A DNA stretch of 64,000 nucleotides, from the NCBI RefSeq assembly GCF_947491715.1, contig NZ_CANLKR010000009.1, positions 62,001-126,000 on the forward strand, in the 5' to 3' direction. A program made the position numbers and the translations under genes. Below the pieces are notes generated by a model, which was not told where the DNA came from, searched no databases, and saw nothing but the letters and a program-made list of their open reading frames with translations. Positions 52,987-62,753 of this stretch are shown piece by piece. Position 1 is the first letter of the stretch. Every line of letters starts with the position of its first letter. Source of the DNA: an uncultured Shewanella sp. Its GTDB lineage: Bacteria > Pseudomonadota > Gammaproteobacteria > Enterobacterales > Shewanellaceae.

Positions 52987-54582
52987 TTACATTCCACTCA
53001 CTTCAAATTCATCATCATCCACACTTTTTACTGTATAATTTTCATTGCCTTTAAAAATGTGTAATATCGTTGCTCGATTAGCAATTTGTGCTATCTCTTC
53101 TAGCAACTCATCAAGTAATACCACAGTATTTTTATCATGTTTATTCGGTCGATACCCATCGACTATTTTTAACATAAGCGCTAGCAAATTTATATTGATT
53201 GGAAGGGTAATCGACTCATCTTCAACTTTTATACAAGCAATAAAAAATGATGATGATTTATGACTGAACAGACGCATTCTTTTAGAATCAAATTTAATAT
53301 CTAATTTAGCAACTAATTGGTAACCATTAAGCTCAGAGATAAGGTAATGATCTTTTTCTAAATTAGAAGCATTTCTATTATTGTATTTCCTCAAAGCCTC
53401 TCTTAATGTCTTGTTATAGAAATTCTTAAGTGATATTTTTTGTTCAGAACTATTATCATAATCCCTGTGAAGCTGATAAATTTTAATATATTTTTCGATT
53501 AAAGACTCATTGAAATCCTTAACAAAATTACTATGATAATTATTCGAAAAATCGCTATTTTTCAAGATATAAAATAATCGTAAATAAGAATGGCTAGTGA
53601 TAAAAGCATCTATCCCGAGAGATTTCAATTCTGCTTTAAAGGCTAAAAATGCATCATCATGCAGCGCTAAATCATTGGCTAAAATAAATCGATCAATATT
53701 TTTAGTTCTCAGATGTGCGGGATCAAACTCAATAATTTTACTGGCGAGTTCATTATCACCACCAGAAAAAAGATTATCAAACAAGTAACCGGGTCCAGCC
53801 AATAATGTCAAAATAAAATCTAATAATGAACGTGCAGTTAAAAACTGATCTTTCACCAATCTAGCTTTAAAAAGTAACTCAATGATTACCTTTTGCACCG
53901 TCGGCATACTTAACAATTCATAATTGGCTTGTAACTTTCTACTTTCGTCATCGCAATGTTCAAGTACATCTTTATCAAAGACTTGTCTGATAATATTATT
54001 ATCAACTGCTGTCAACTTCTGTAAAAACTTCTCAGTAAACTCAGCAGTATAACCATCAACACCTACCCTAAACTTAGGATAGCTTTCAAAATCAATAAAG
54101 TAGAATAAATCTGTATCTTTGTTTGTATCAAGATACTTATATATTGTTGTTTTAAAAAGTTCATTACGACCTTCTTCAGCATAGTTACCCAACATCCCTG
54201 TATTAATTCCGATCACAAGAGGATATGGGCTTTCTTGATAATCATCAAATAACTTATCAAGTGTTTCAATCGCATCTTCTTGGGGGTTAAAGCTATGGGT
54301 CGCATCCAAATGAAACCTAACTCGCGGACTAAATTTTTTTTTACATGCAGTAAGAATTTCTGATTTACCATCACCAGAACTCCCACATAAAAACAACACC
54401 GCTGGATTTACTGCCGAAAAACTTGAAATTCTACTTTCAACATCCTGTTCTATAGGCATCTTGATATACAGATGATTTTTAATTTTATCGTGAAGTAGAG
54501 ATTCTCCTTCAGATCTCTCCGTACTCACCGCATAAGGCGAGCTTTTAGACAAAATAGACAGTGCAGATTTAAACCTTAACAT
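52987..54582 (-). CDS. dptF: DptF, phosphorothioation-dependent restriction ATPase
   Basis: A 531-residue P-loop protein from ATG 54582 (MLRFKSALSILSKSSPYAVST), which has GGAG before it; the ATG six codons earlier lacks a ribosome site. Walker A is FLCGSSGDGKSEILTACKKKF near residues 60-75. The rest is helical and ends NYTVKSVDDDEFEVSGM. It opens the restriction operon dptF-dptG-dptH, which runs opposite to dndBCDE. DptF is thought to be the ATP-dependent component that licenses cleavage of unmodified DNA. Confidence 0.92.
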   Translation of the reverse strand: MLRFKSALSILSKSSPYAVSTERSEGESLLHDKIKNHLYIKMPIEQDVESRISSFSAVNPAVLFLCGSSGDGKSEILTACKKKFSPRVRFHLDATHSFNPQEDAIETLDKLFDDYQESPYPLVIGINTGMLGNYAEEGRNELFKTTIYKYLDTNKDTDLFYFIDFESYPKFRVGVDGYTAEFTEKFLQKLTAVDNNIIRQVFDKDVLEHCDDESRKLQANYELLSMPTVQKVIIELLFKARLVKDQFLTARSLLDFILTLLAGPGYLFDNLFSGGDNELASKIIEFDPAHLRTKNIDRFILANDLALHDDAFLAFKAELKSLGIDAFITSHSYLRLFYILKNSDFSNNYHSNFVKDFNESLIEKYIKIYQLHRDYDNSSEQKISLKNFYNKTLREALRKYNNRNASNLEKDHYLISELNGYQLVAKLDIKFDSKRMRLFSHKSSSFFIACIKVEDESITLPININLLALMLKIVDGYRPNKHDKNTVVLLDELLEEIAQIANRATILHIFKGNENYTVKSVDDDEFEVSGM

Positions 54583-54830
54583 AGGGCTCCAACGACGCAT
54601 TTTTTATTATGTTTCATAATATCTTTCTGACTTCAATACACGAGTCGTTTCTCATCTTTAACCACTAAAACAACAACTCACCCCAACATATAACAAACAA
54701 ATGTATCACACTGGGATTTCAAAAATCCATATAAAATTTATTGTTATTATGATCAATTTATTCTATCGCTTGTTGGGTATTAAGTTGATAATATCCTTTG
54801 CCTAACAGGTCCCTTACTTTAAATTCCTTC

Positions 54831-57013
54831 ATGTCATTGCCCCATACTCAACCTACATACGTCGATCACCAACCACTGGTCCAACTGCAAGGGTCGGTTG
54901 AGCGAGTCACCTTTCACAGTGAAGCCACTGGTTTTTTTGTGATCCGCGTAAAATGCAAAGGACAACTGGACTTAGTCACCATGACGGGCAGCACACCGTC
55001 GATCACGCCAGGAGAGTTTGTCGAGTCCTCGGGCGTATGGTTTAACGACCATCGCCATGGCCTGCAATTTCAAGTCAAACACATCAAAACGGTCACACCT
55101 AACACCCTTGAAGGCATCGAAAAGTACCTTGGCTCTGGTATGGTCAAAGGTATTGGCCCCCACTTTGCCAAACGCTTAGTCAAGGCCTTTGGTGAAGCCG
55201 TTTTTGATATTATCGAGCAAGATCCTAGCCGCTTATTAGAGTTTGATGGCATTGGCAAAAAACGCCGCGAAAAAATCACCTCAGCCTGGTCTGAGCAAAA
55301 AGTCATTCGTGAGATCATGGTGTTTCTTCAATCTCACGGTGCGTATTTATAAAACCTATGGCGATCAGGCGGTAGCCAAGGTCTCTGAAAACCCCTATCG
55401 ACTGGCGCTGGATATTCATGGCATTGGCTTTAAAACCGCAGACGAATTAGCCCAGCAATTAGGGATTGACCGTGAGTCGCTCATTCGAGCGCAAGCAGGC
55501 GTTCGTCATGTCTTACAGGAAACGTCAGGGCAAGGCCATTGCGCTCAGCCCCATGATGCGCTGATAGCCGATGCGGTTAAGCTGCTCGACATTCCCGAAG
55601 ACACTATCAAACAAGCCATAGTGTGTGAGGTCAATGAAAAGCGGCTCACTCCCGAGACGATCAATGATATCGATTGCCTTTTTTTGTCACCGCTTTATCG
55701 CGCTGAGCTCGGGGTAGCTAACCATGTGATGCGCTTACTGAATGGTCAAAGTGATTGGGCGACGATTGCCATCGATAAGGCGATTCAGTGGGTTGAAAAA
55801 AAGAACAAAATGAGTTTGTCTGAATCACAAAAAGCCGCCGTTGAGCAGGCGATTAAACACAAATTCTGTATTGTGACCGGCGGCCCTGGTGTCGGTAAGA
55901 CCACCACAATTAATAGCATGCTCAAAATCATTAAAGCAAAAAAAGCTAAGGTGTTATTGTGTGCCCCCACAGGCCGCGCAGCTAAACGCTTGGCAGAATC
56001 CACGGGGGAAGACGCCATCACCATTCATCGATTACTGGAATTTGACCCTAGTGAATTTGATTTTAAACATAATGCCGATAATCCATTAGAGGCTGACTTA
56101 CTCATTGTCGATGAAAGCTCCATGGTGGATATCGTGTTAATGAATCAATTACTTCGCGCCGTACCGGATAATTGCGCCGTGATCTTGGTAGGCGATATCG
56201 ACCAACTTCCCTCTGTGGGCCCAGGCTCTGTGCTCAGGGATTTAATTGTGTCACAAGCCCTCCCCGTTGCCAGACTAACCGAAATATTTCGCCAAGCGGC
56301 AAGCTCACAGATCATTACTTGCGCCCACGCCATCAATAAAAGGCCAAGCGCCTAAACCTACCCCCAAAGGGGCGAAAACGGATTTCTTTTATCTTCAAGC
56401 TGATGAACCAGAAGAACTCTTTCACAAACTCATGATGGTCGTCACCCAGCGACTGCCACAAACATTTGGTTTCGAATCCGGTGAATGATATTCAAGTGTT
56501 AGCGCCCATGAATCGAGGCGGTTTAGGCGCGCGCAGTTTAAACATTGCCCTGCAAGCAGCCCTTAATCCCAATGCGCACCCTAAAGTCACCCGTTTTGGC
56601 TGGACCTATGCCCCGGCGATAAAGTCATTCAAACCGTCAATAACTATGACAAAGAAGTCTTTAATGGGGATATTGGTCGTGTCATCAGCGTGAATATTGA
56701 AGACAGTGAGCTATTCATTGAATTTGATGGCCGTGAGGTACTGTATGCCTTCAATGAACTTGATGAAGTCTCGTTGGCTTATGCCATCTCCATTCATAAA
56801 AGCCAAGGCTCCGAATACCCCTGTGTGGTGATCCCCATGGCCATGCAACATTACATGTTATTAGAGCGCAACCTACTCTATACCGGCGTGACGCGAGGCA
56901 AACAGCTTGTGGTGCTTTTAGGCCAACATAAGGCGGTGACCATGGCCGCAAGAACGGTGACCTCTAAGCAACGCTTAACCAATTTACAAGCGAGATTGAA
57001 AGAGGCTGTTTAG
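54831..57013 (+). pseudogene. recD2-like DNA helicase gene broken by several frameshifts
   Basis: Four frames laid end to end give a RecD2-type helicase of about normal length (near 725 codons). Frame one has the OB part VERVTFHSEATGFFVIRV and the helix-hairpin-helix region. After a frameshift near 55340 come [12 protein letters not shown] and the motor: Walker [16 protein letters not shown], Walker [12 protein letters not shown], and [14 protein letters not shown]. Further shifts occur near 56345, 56485 and 56640-56690, and the last frame has SLAYAISIHKSQGSEYPCVVIPM and LLYTGVTRGKQLVVL. Every motif survives in some frame, so decay is recent, but no full protein can be made. It is divergent from dptF. 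Confidence 0.9.
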
Positions 57014-57092
57014 TCATACATAGAATAAAGCGATACAAAAGAATACATCAACCATTCTCATATCCTTGAGTTATATTGACAATGTCTTTATT

Positions 57093-58616
57093 TTAAAAAG
57101 TATCATTAACTACCATTTTTTTATTTTTAATCATAATTTGATTAGCATTAATGAGTGCTTGGCTAAAGCCATTAATTATTTTTATATTCTCCATCATATT
57201 AAGATCATCTAAGACTAAAGGTTCAAAAATACCATCTTCACCATCCCAATATGGCACCAATTGGCTATAAATTTCATTACTCGGATCATAGGTTAATTCA
57301 GTAACGCAAGACATCAGTTCCTCGGGGATTTTTATGCCTTTCATATATTCAATAGCCTCGGGAATTATGTCATAACCTGTAAACGTAATTTCTCTATGAT
57401 CGAAGTTTTGAATAAAATCCTGTAAATTGAAAATAGGCGTCAATAATCCTTGTACGAACATCAGCTCCTCAACCACAAGTAGTTTAACGTTTATATCGAT
57501 AAACTGCCCTACACCTTCAACGGGAAGCTTATATTTCGGCGTTAACTCACTTTTTAGCAATAAGATCAGTGTATCGACTAGCTCGCCTTTGCCTTGATCT
57601 ACAAGTAATCTCGCTAATTTACTCGCCCCTTTGGAGCGTATGAGCATGTGTTTAGTTTTACTTTTTTCATCCCCTTCCATTGGAAATAAAGCACTAATAG
57701 CATCATTAAGTTGCCCTGTATTCCACTCTTTGAGCATCGGGGCTAAATATCCAATAATTGTATTAAGTACATCAGTTGGATATTGTTCAATATTGAATAA
57801 ATTTGAAATCAGTAATTGAGACAGTCCTGTACGTATCTCACCAACTTGGGATGTAAAGTATAAATTTAATAGGTTAGCAGCTATCCTAGGATGATTATCA
57901 GAGCGCTGCAATAGCGATAAAGTCTCATGGCCACCAAAATTAAGTTCACGTGTAATACAAGCAACAATCCATGATTCTACATAACAAGAACAAGTATTGG
58001 AGTAGTAATAATAAAGGTCTGAAAATAACTCAAGCAGTTTAACGCCAGGCTGTTCTCCCTTCCTATCATAAAAGACATTATTTTCATTAATTAAAGCGAA
58101 TAACTTAAACCAGATCTGATTTAACACGTCTTCAGAGCCATCAAATTCTATTTTTAACGCGTGTGATGATATGGAATTACCATATTGATACTCTAGTAAT
58201 AGTAACCATTGATAAGCTATTTGGCATTGAGGCTGACTATTGTAATCAATACTCAAAAGGCGAATCGACCACTCATGAAATAAGTACTCCGCACCACTTT
58301 TTGAACGTGATACTTTCAACAAAAAGTTACCAATAGATCGAATCAATGCAGTACTTTTTTTATCCATCACGCTAATCGTTGCAGCTAAACCAAATAGTTG
58401 CTTAATAATTAAAGTCGTATCTTCAAAGGGAAGTCTATCACTGTCTAATGTTAACTGTTCAAGCACCCTAATTGTCTTCTTGATACTTGTTTTTATAGCA
58501 AAATTCAATTGACGTTCTGGCCCATCAATTAGGTCAAAATATGTTACAGCTTCACATTTCATTGATTTATTCAACATCATCGTAGGTATTTTAATTCCAT
58601 TTATATGAAAACTCAT
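57093..58616 (-). CDS. Unrecognised 507-residue protein
   Basis: A long helical soluble protein (MSFHINGIKIPTMMLNKSMKC...) rich in leucine and isoleucine, without membrane segments or catalytic motifs that I can see. Repeating amphipathic helices across 60-330 (for example PRIAANLLNLYFTSQVGEIRTGLSQLL) suggest an alpha-solenoid scaffold. The C-terminal part has EELMSCVTELTYDPSNEIYSQLVPYWDGEDGIFEPLVLDDL. It is convergent with the recD2 remnant and stands alone. Its place between a defence island and plasmid maintenance genes gives no clear role. Confidence 0.75.
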   Translation of the reverse strand: MSFHINGIKIPTMMLNKSMKCEAVTYFDLIDGPERQLNFAIKTSIKKTIRVLEQLTLDSDRLPFEDTTLIIKQLFGLAATISVMDKKSTALIRSIGNFLLKVSRSKSGAEYLFHEWSIRLLSIDYNSQPQCQIAYQWLLLLEYQYGNSISSHALKIEFDGSEDVLNQIWFKLFALINENNVFYDRKGEQPGVKLLELFSDLYYYYSNTCSCYVESWIVACITRELNFGGHETLSLLQRSDNHPRIAANLLNLYFTSQVGEIRTGLSQLLISNLFNIEQYPTDVLNTIIGYLAPMLKEWNTGQLNDAISALFPMEGDEKSKTKHMLIRSKGASKLARLLVDQGKGELVDTLILLLKSELTPKYKLPVEGVGQFIDINVKLLVVEELMFVQGLLTPIFNLQDFIQNFDHREITFTGYDIIPEAIEYMKGIKIPEELMSCVTELTYDPSNEIYSQLVPYWDGEDGIFEPLVLDDLNMMENIKIINGFSQALINANQIMIKNKKMVVNDTF

Positions 58617-59119
58617 ACTGCCTTATCCCACATTTTTACTGAACTCCCCTTAAATAAGCTCTAACCAAACAGTAAAAGCCGACTATTCAAAGTAGCACTC
58701 TTTAAAATTCAGCCTTATTGTTTCAAATTTAGGGAATACGTTGACTAAATGTATCCATGCGCTAAACCATCAAAACGGTACATTTAAGAAATCACCAACA
58801 ATAGATAAAGAGAAACCCTGCTATTTGACAGGGTTTCTCTTAACAGTTGGTACACTAGTAGATTCATTCTCAACTACCTATTCGGCAGATTACTTCAATT
58901 GTGAACAGGACACTAGTGTCACTGACTGGCGCATTTTATGGCAAAAACAGTATCAAACTAGCGAGAAGAACATTTGTTGTCAATAGTCCTTTTCCTCATT
59001 TAAACAAAAGGGTAAATGATTAAGTACTCATATAAATCAAATTCTTCACCAACTTAATACAGAAAACAACTAAATAAGATAGGACAGGCTTAAGACTACT
59101 GAAAACACATCAACTATAC
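58617..59119. other. 503-bp stretch with a strong hairpin and no supported gene
   Basis: It presumably holds the promoter of the 507-residue protein on its left side. The main feature is the hairpin at 58808-58841. A short plus-strand frame (58741-58986) starts at TTG, runs through the hairpin and has no recognisable content. Confidence 0.5.
58808..58841. terminator. Perfect 13-bp hairpin, possible terminator
   Basis: AAGAGAAACCCTG and its inverse CAGGGTTTCTCTT are separated by eight bases (CTATTTGA). No long T run follows on either strand, so termination is uncertain; protection of a transcript end or a protein site are alternatives. Confidence 0.45.
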
Positions 59120-59425
59120 TTACTTAACTTCAATTATCTTTTTTTCAAACCCTTTAAGATGATTAGAAAACCAGTCTTCATCAATATAGACATAACCCCT
59201 ACCTCGAACAGATTGGAGCCGATCGACTCCATTTCGATTTACTGGGATCTTCTTTTTTATCCGGCAAATAAGCACATCAATAATACGAGCACTTTTTCCA
59301 CTTCTTTTTTCGTTAAGTACTGTCAATAATCGATCTCGGCTCACTATCATCCCAGGAGAAAGAACCAGCTCCTTAAGTATTAAAAGTTCCACCATGGTAA
59401 AGCCAGAAACATCTATGTCCTCCAT
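59120..59425 (-). CDS. Stand-alone OmpR/PhoB-type winged-helix DNA-binding protein
   Basis: A 101-residue protein consisting only of the effector domain of an OmpR-family regulator. MVELLILKELVLSPGMIVSRDRLLTVL is the first helices, RIIDVLICRIKKKI the recognition helix, and RLQSVRGRGYVYI the wing. There is no receiver domain, and AAGGA before the ATG supports this as the real start rather than a truncation. It is 320 bp downstream of parB in the same direction. It may regulate plasmid genes; the target is unknown. Confidence 0.8.
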   Translation of the reverse strand: MEDIDVSGFTMVELLILKELVLSPGMIVSRDRLLTVLNEKRSGKSARIIDVLICRIKKKIPVNRNGVDRLQSVRGRGYVYIDEDWFSNHLKGFEKKIIEVK

Positions 59426-59744
59426 TTATTTTTCCTTAAATTATTATTATATTTAAATTGAAGACTAAAGACACTGTTATAGAATAGACTTCTGACGTAA
59501 GTGATACTATAAACAAATAAGCAGTGCGAATAAACGTATCCGCACAATAAAGTTTGTTACCATGAAGGGGCCGTGTAGAAAAGCAACTTACCACACTATG
59601 AATTGGAAGAGTTGAGGATTTCAGCCTGAAATCCATCATGTTAAATAAAAAATCACTGCTTAATTAATTAGTTACAGCAAAAAACTAAGAGAGTAGGTAT
59701 ACCGATTAAAAATAGCCGACATCATAGCAATATGTGTCTCATTG
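59426..59744. other. 319-bp intergenic stretch with palindrome
   Basis: AT-rich DNA between parB and the winged-helix gene. Its only strong feature is the palindrome at 59616-59634. A 67-codon frame (59436-59639) lies across the palindrome and looks spurious. Confidence 0.5.
59616..59634. promoter_or_regulatory. Palindrome flanking parAB (copy 1, possible centromere site)
   Basis: GGATTTCAG and CTGAAATCC are separated by one base. With four bases to the left (TTGA) the sequence is identical to the inverse of the copy at 62194-62220 over 23 bases. It is 110 bp downstream of parB. Plasmid ParB proteins bind such inverted repeats, so a parS-type function is possible. Confidence 0.5.
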
Positions 59745-60731
59745 CTAGCAATTATCCTCTAACGTTTTTTTGATGGCCGCATCTAACTTTTTCTGTAGTT
59801 CCTGTGGAACTTGACCGAATTCATAACTAAAACCCCGTTTTTTAGTCTTCTTCCTAGCAAACGAGTTCTTACCTTCAAACGCCCATAGCTTCTCTATAAT
59901 GACATCTTTAGCATCTGTCCCATCTGACTGCTTATCAGCATGATCTTTTTTGAAAATTCGAAATGCTTTATTATACCCCCCGATAATATAATCTTTAATG
60001 TCATCCTTATTGACCTCATCCACCTCCTTAATATTATCTTTAACCATGCTTAAGAATGCAGGTAAATCCAGATTTTCTTTATCGATAAAACTGGCCATTC
60101 CCAGCAGACTTTTGAAGTCCGGATAGGTTAAATCAGACTGAACAGGAAAAATGGATAACATTTCCGCAGGCACAGACGCACATTGAATAGCACGACTGAC
60201 CTTAGCGGCTGACATTCCTTCTTTTTCTGCAAGTTGTTTTTGATCTAACTGCCTTTTATCTTTTTCTGCAATCAGCCATATTCCTAACTCTCTCAAACTA
60301 TGTTCTTTCGCCGTTTGAATCGTTTTTGTTAAATAACGCGCATCTGGAGACTCGATATATTCGTCTGGAACCAAAATATCCAGCCCCACACCTGCAAATT
60401 TAGCTGCCGCCCATCGCCTAGAACCATCCAATATTTCTATTTTATCATTCATCTTTCTCCCAATAGCAGGAAAATACTGATGAGTAATAATCGTATCAAT
60501 AATGGGCTTTACAGAAGCCTCCGTTAATGCAGACTGATCCCTGCCGTTATTTTCCATATCGACAAACAATACAGATTCTATTTTCTCAAAAGGAATATGT
60601 TGTAAAGTGAACTCAACCTCTTTCCCTGACAGTAAAGTAAACACTTGTTTGCGAGTTTTAGTCTCTTTATCCGTATGTTTATTTGATGAAAATCCCTGTA
60701 AAGTTCGACCGATAGTCCCTCTCTTCGACAT
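59745..60731 (-). CDS. parB: ParB-type plasmid partition protein
   Basis: A 328-residue centromere-binding protein of the type Ia kind. It has the ParB nuclease-like fold core EILDGSRRWAAAKFAGVGLDILV near residues 98-120, then a helix-turn-helix RQLDQKQLAEKEGMSAAKVSRAIQCASVP near 160-190. The C-terminus is basic (FARKKTKKRGFSYEFG) followed by a dimerisation segment. Its start is 2 bp after the parA stop and the ribosome site lies in the parA end. It would load ParA-driven segregation at a parS site; the flanking palindromes are candidates. Confidence 0.92.
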   Translation of the reverse strand: MSKRGTIGRTLQGFSSNKHTDKETKTRKQVFTLLSGKEVEFTLQHIPFEKIESVLFVDMENNGRDQSALTEASVKPIIDTIITHQYFPAIGRKMNDKIEILDGSRRWAAAKFAGVGLDILVPDEYIESPDARYLTKTIQTAKEHSLRELGIWLIAEKDKRQLDQKQLAEKEGMSAAKVSRAIQCASVPAEMLSIFPVQSDLTYPDFKSLLGMASFIDKENLDLPAFLSMVKDNIKEVDEVNKDDIKDYIIGGYNKAFRIFKKDHADKQSDGTDAKDVIIEKLWAFEGKNSFARKKTKKRGFSYEFGQVPQELQKKLDAAIKKTLEDNC

Positions 60732-60733
60732 GA

Positions 60734-61942
60734 CTAAGCCCCCTCATTTGAGCGAATAAATTCAATACGATCATAAACAGCTTTTGAAAAATCCTCTGTC
60801 GCAACCCGCGCACTTTTTAAAGCATCCTTACTTCCCACATAAGTATTCGGATTAGCGGTAATAACAGTATCAAAGGACTCCCCACAGCGTTCAAAAGCGT
60901 CAAGCCTAGGTAAAACAGCATCAAGCATGTCCCCCCCAAAGATCTCCTTTGCTAAACTGTGACACAATTTATGATCAACCTTATTCGCGAGTTTCGTCAT
61001 GAAGCCAATATTCCCTTTCAATTTAGAGGTTGCGCCTGACTCCTCAATGACTGACATCAACTCAGGTAATCTATTTAAGTATTTTAGAGTAGAGTGGAAG
61101 TCAACTTGCGCCGGAGGAATTGGTGTCATTAATAAATCAGAGCAAGTGAGTGCATTTTTTAAGAACGCATCTAAATGAGGGCCACTATCTATAAAGATAA
61201 AGTCATAGTCCTTTTCTAGTTTATCTATAATCGCAGAACTGATTAAGTTATTGGGATTTTCACCAGGCAGATACTCCGCAACTAATGCTTCCCAATTAGA
61301 CGCTATAAACGCATCATCAATAGAAGCAGGGATCACATCCACGCCATCCACGCCCGATTTAACAATAAACTCGCTAATAAGCTCTTCTCTTGAAACGTTC
61401 TGTAAAATAGCCTGAGCAGCAGTAGTATCAACCACGCCTATAGAATGCCGATGATTTAGGAACATAGTTGCTGATGACTGAGGGTCAAGATCAATAACCA
61501 ATACCCGAATATCTTCTTTCAACAGGGCAGGGTGAGTTCGTAATCCATGCGCCAATGAAACCGAAGTAACAGTCTTCGACACCCCGCCTTTTAAATTAGA
61601 AACAAAGAGAGTAAAAGCCTTATCCCTTTTATCGCGATATTTTTTGACTTTTCTATGTTCATAAATGCTAACAATATCTGATATTGTCATTGCATATTTT
61701 TCAGTATTACCCGCTTTTCGTTTACCAAATTGATACCCAGCTCCTTCCATTTCACCAACAGCCTTATCGACTACAGCCTTGGATAAATGAGGTAGTTTAG
61801 CAACTGCTGCCTTTGAGTATGTTTGGAAATAAGAATCAGTATTAAACTCTCTTTTCTGTGCTTCTATTTCTTCAGTTAGAGAGGTTAATAAATCATGAGA
61901 ACGTTCTGCTATTCTACGTAAAGAGTCCTGTGCTTGATACAT
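60734..61942 (-). CDS. parA: ParA-type plasmid partition ATPase
   Basis: A 402-residue type Ia ParA. An N-terminal DNA-binding region (LSKAVVDKAVGEMEGAGYQFGKR) precedes the deviant Walker A SNLKGGVSKTVTSVSLAHGL near residues 112-131. VLVIDLDPQSSATMFLNHR and DFIFIDSGPHLDAFLKNAL follow. Such proteins move plasmid copies over the nucleoid and repress their own promoter. AAGGA precedes the start. The operon order parA-parB is standard for large low-copy plasmids. Confidence 0.94.
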   Translation of the reverse strand: MYQAQDSLRRIAERSHDLLTSLTEEIEAQKREFNTDSYFQTYSKAAVAKLPHLSKAVVDKAVGEMEGAGYQFGKRKAGNTEKYAMTISDIVSIYEHRKVKKYRDKRDKAFTLFVSNLKGGVSKTVTSVSLAHGLRTHPALLKEDIRVLVIDLDPQSSATMFLNHRHSIGVVDTTAAQAILQNVSREELISEFIVKSGVDGVDVIPASIDDAFIASNWEALVAEYLPGENPNNLISSAIIDKLEKDYDFIFIDSGPHLDAFLKNALTCSDLLMTPIPPAQVDFHSTLKYLNRLPELMSVIEESGATSKLKGNIGFMTKLANKVDHKLCHSLAKEIFGGDMLDAVLPRLDAFERCGESFDTVITANPNTYVGSKDALKSARVATEDFSKAVYDRIEFIRSNEGA

Positions 61943-62193
61943 ATGAATCCTTTTTATTATACATGTGCAGCTTTTATGCTTTAGCGCAATAATACTGCTT
62001 ATTTATTATAAAACAACCTAAATAGTGTAAAGTACGATTAAAATTAATAAAAAATACGGATCAGAAGCCCTGACTTTCTTATTAATGTTACAAATTAATA
62101 GCAAAATATAATCAATAATAGCAAAGCTATAGAGTATTACTTTTTAAATGAAAAGTAGATGTGTGAGTAAAAGAGGGGAGGGAAGGTAAAAAA

Positions 62194-62220
62194 TTTGAGG
62201 ATTTCAGGCTGAAATCCTCA
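62194..62220. promoter_or_regulatory. Palindrome upstream of parA (copy 2, possible centromere or operator)
   Basis: TTGAGGATTTCAG and CTGAAATCCTCAA form 13-bp perfect arms around one base. It lies 250 bp upstream of parA and directly before an IS3 remnant. The related copy at 59616-59634 is in the opposite orientation on the far side of parB. A hairpin or terminator role is also possible. Confidence 0.5.
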
Positions 62221-62270
62221 ATCTATACACTAATATTGCACTAAAACTGGACACTCAATTAAGCGACTTT

Positions 62271-62420
62271 TTACTGTTCATAGTGTAGTGGGCTTTGATA
62301 CCCAATTGCACTATGCCTTCTTGTTCGATTGTAATCAACTTCAATGTATTCGAAAACTGCATGACGCATCTCGTCACGGGTCATTATTGGTTCATATTGG
62401 ATAGCTTACAAGAAACGCTC
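62271..62420 (-). pseudogene. C-terminal remnant of an IS3-family transposase
   Basis: The minus strand encodes [19 protein letters not shown] and then [18 protein letters not shown] with a stop at 62271-62273. This is the conserved end of IS3-family OrfB transposases, including the region of the last catalytic Glu. Upstream, AERFL is followed by an in-frame TAA at 62406-62408 and then similarity stops. An IS end probably lies just downstream near 62245. Confidence 0.75.
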
Positions 62421-62452
62421 AGCAACAGCGTTGACGCTCCTATGTCAAGCTA

Positions 62453-62671
62453 TCACGTTAATGCCGACAGGTCGGATATGATTATGAGGTAAAATTCTCT
62501 CGCAATGTAACGTTTAAGGCATCGTTGGATCGCTTTAATTGATTTACTTTGAGCCGTACGCTTAGCGATGTAGATCCTTGTTCTAGGATCACTTCGCATT
62601 CTAATGAGGGCGACTGTCCACAACGTATTATTGGCATCCCTTGAACCACCTAGGTTAGTGATTTTACTCAC
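62453..62671 (-). pseudogene. C-terminal fragment of an IS110-family transposase
   Basis: The frame encodes NLGGSRDANNTLWTVALIR, MRSDPRTRIYIAKRTAQ and AIQRCLKRYIAREFYL, a C-terminal pattern of IS110/IS116/IS902 transposases. The front two thirds of the gene are missing. It is followed on its upstream side by the repeat shared with 9793-9840. Confidence 0.75.
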
Positions 62672-62705
62672 TTAGCCGAGTGTCCGAAAGTACTGCCAAG
62701 GATCA
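62657..62705. repeat. Second copy of the sequence at 9793-9840
   Basis: It shares AGTGATTTTACTCACTTAG exactly and the next 30 bases approximately. It overlaps the start of the IS110 fragment, so it may belong to that element or to a neighbour inserted beside it. Confidence 0.5.
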
Positions 62706-62753
62706 GTAGTTAGCAAGGAATCAACGTTAGAATTTCTTATTAAAGATATAGAG

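Noticed and set aside
58741..58986. 81-codon plus-strand frame
   Set aside because: It starts at TTG, runs through a perfect hairpin and has no recognisable content.
59436..59639. 67-codon minus-strand frame
   Set aside because: It lies across the palindrome in the par intergenic region and looks accidental.
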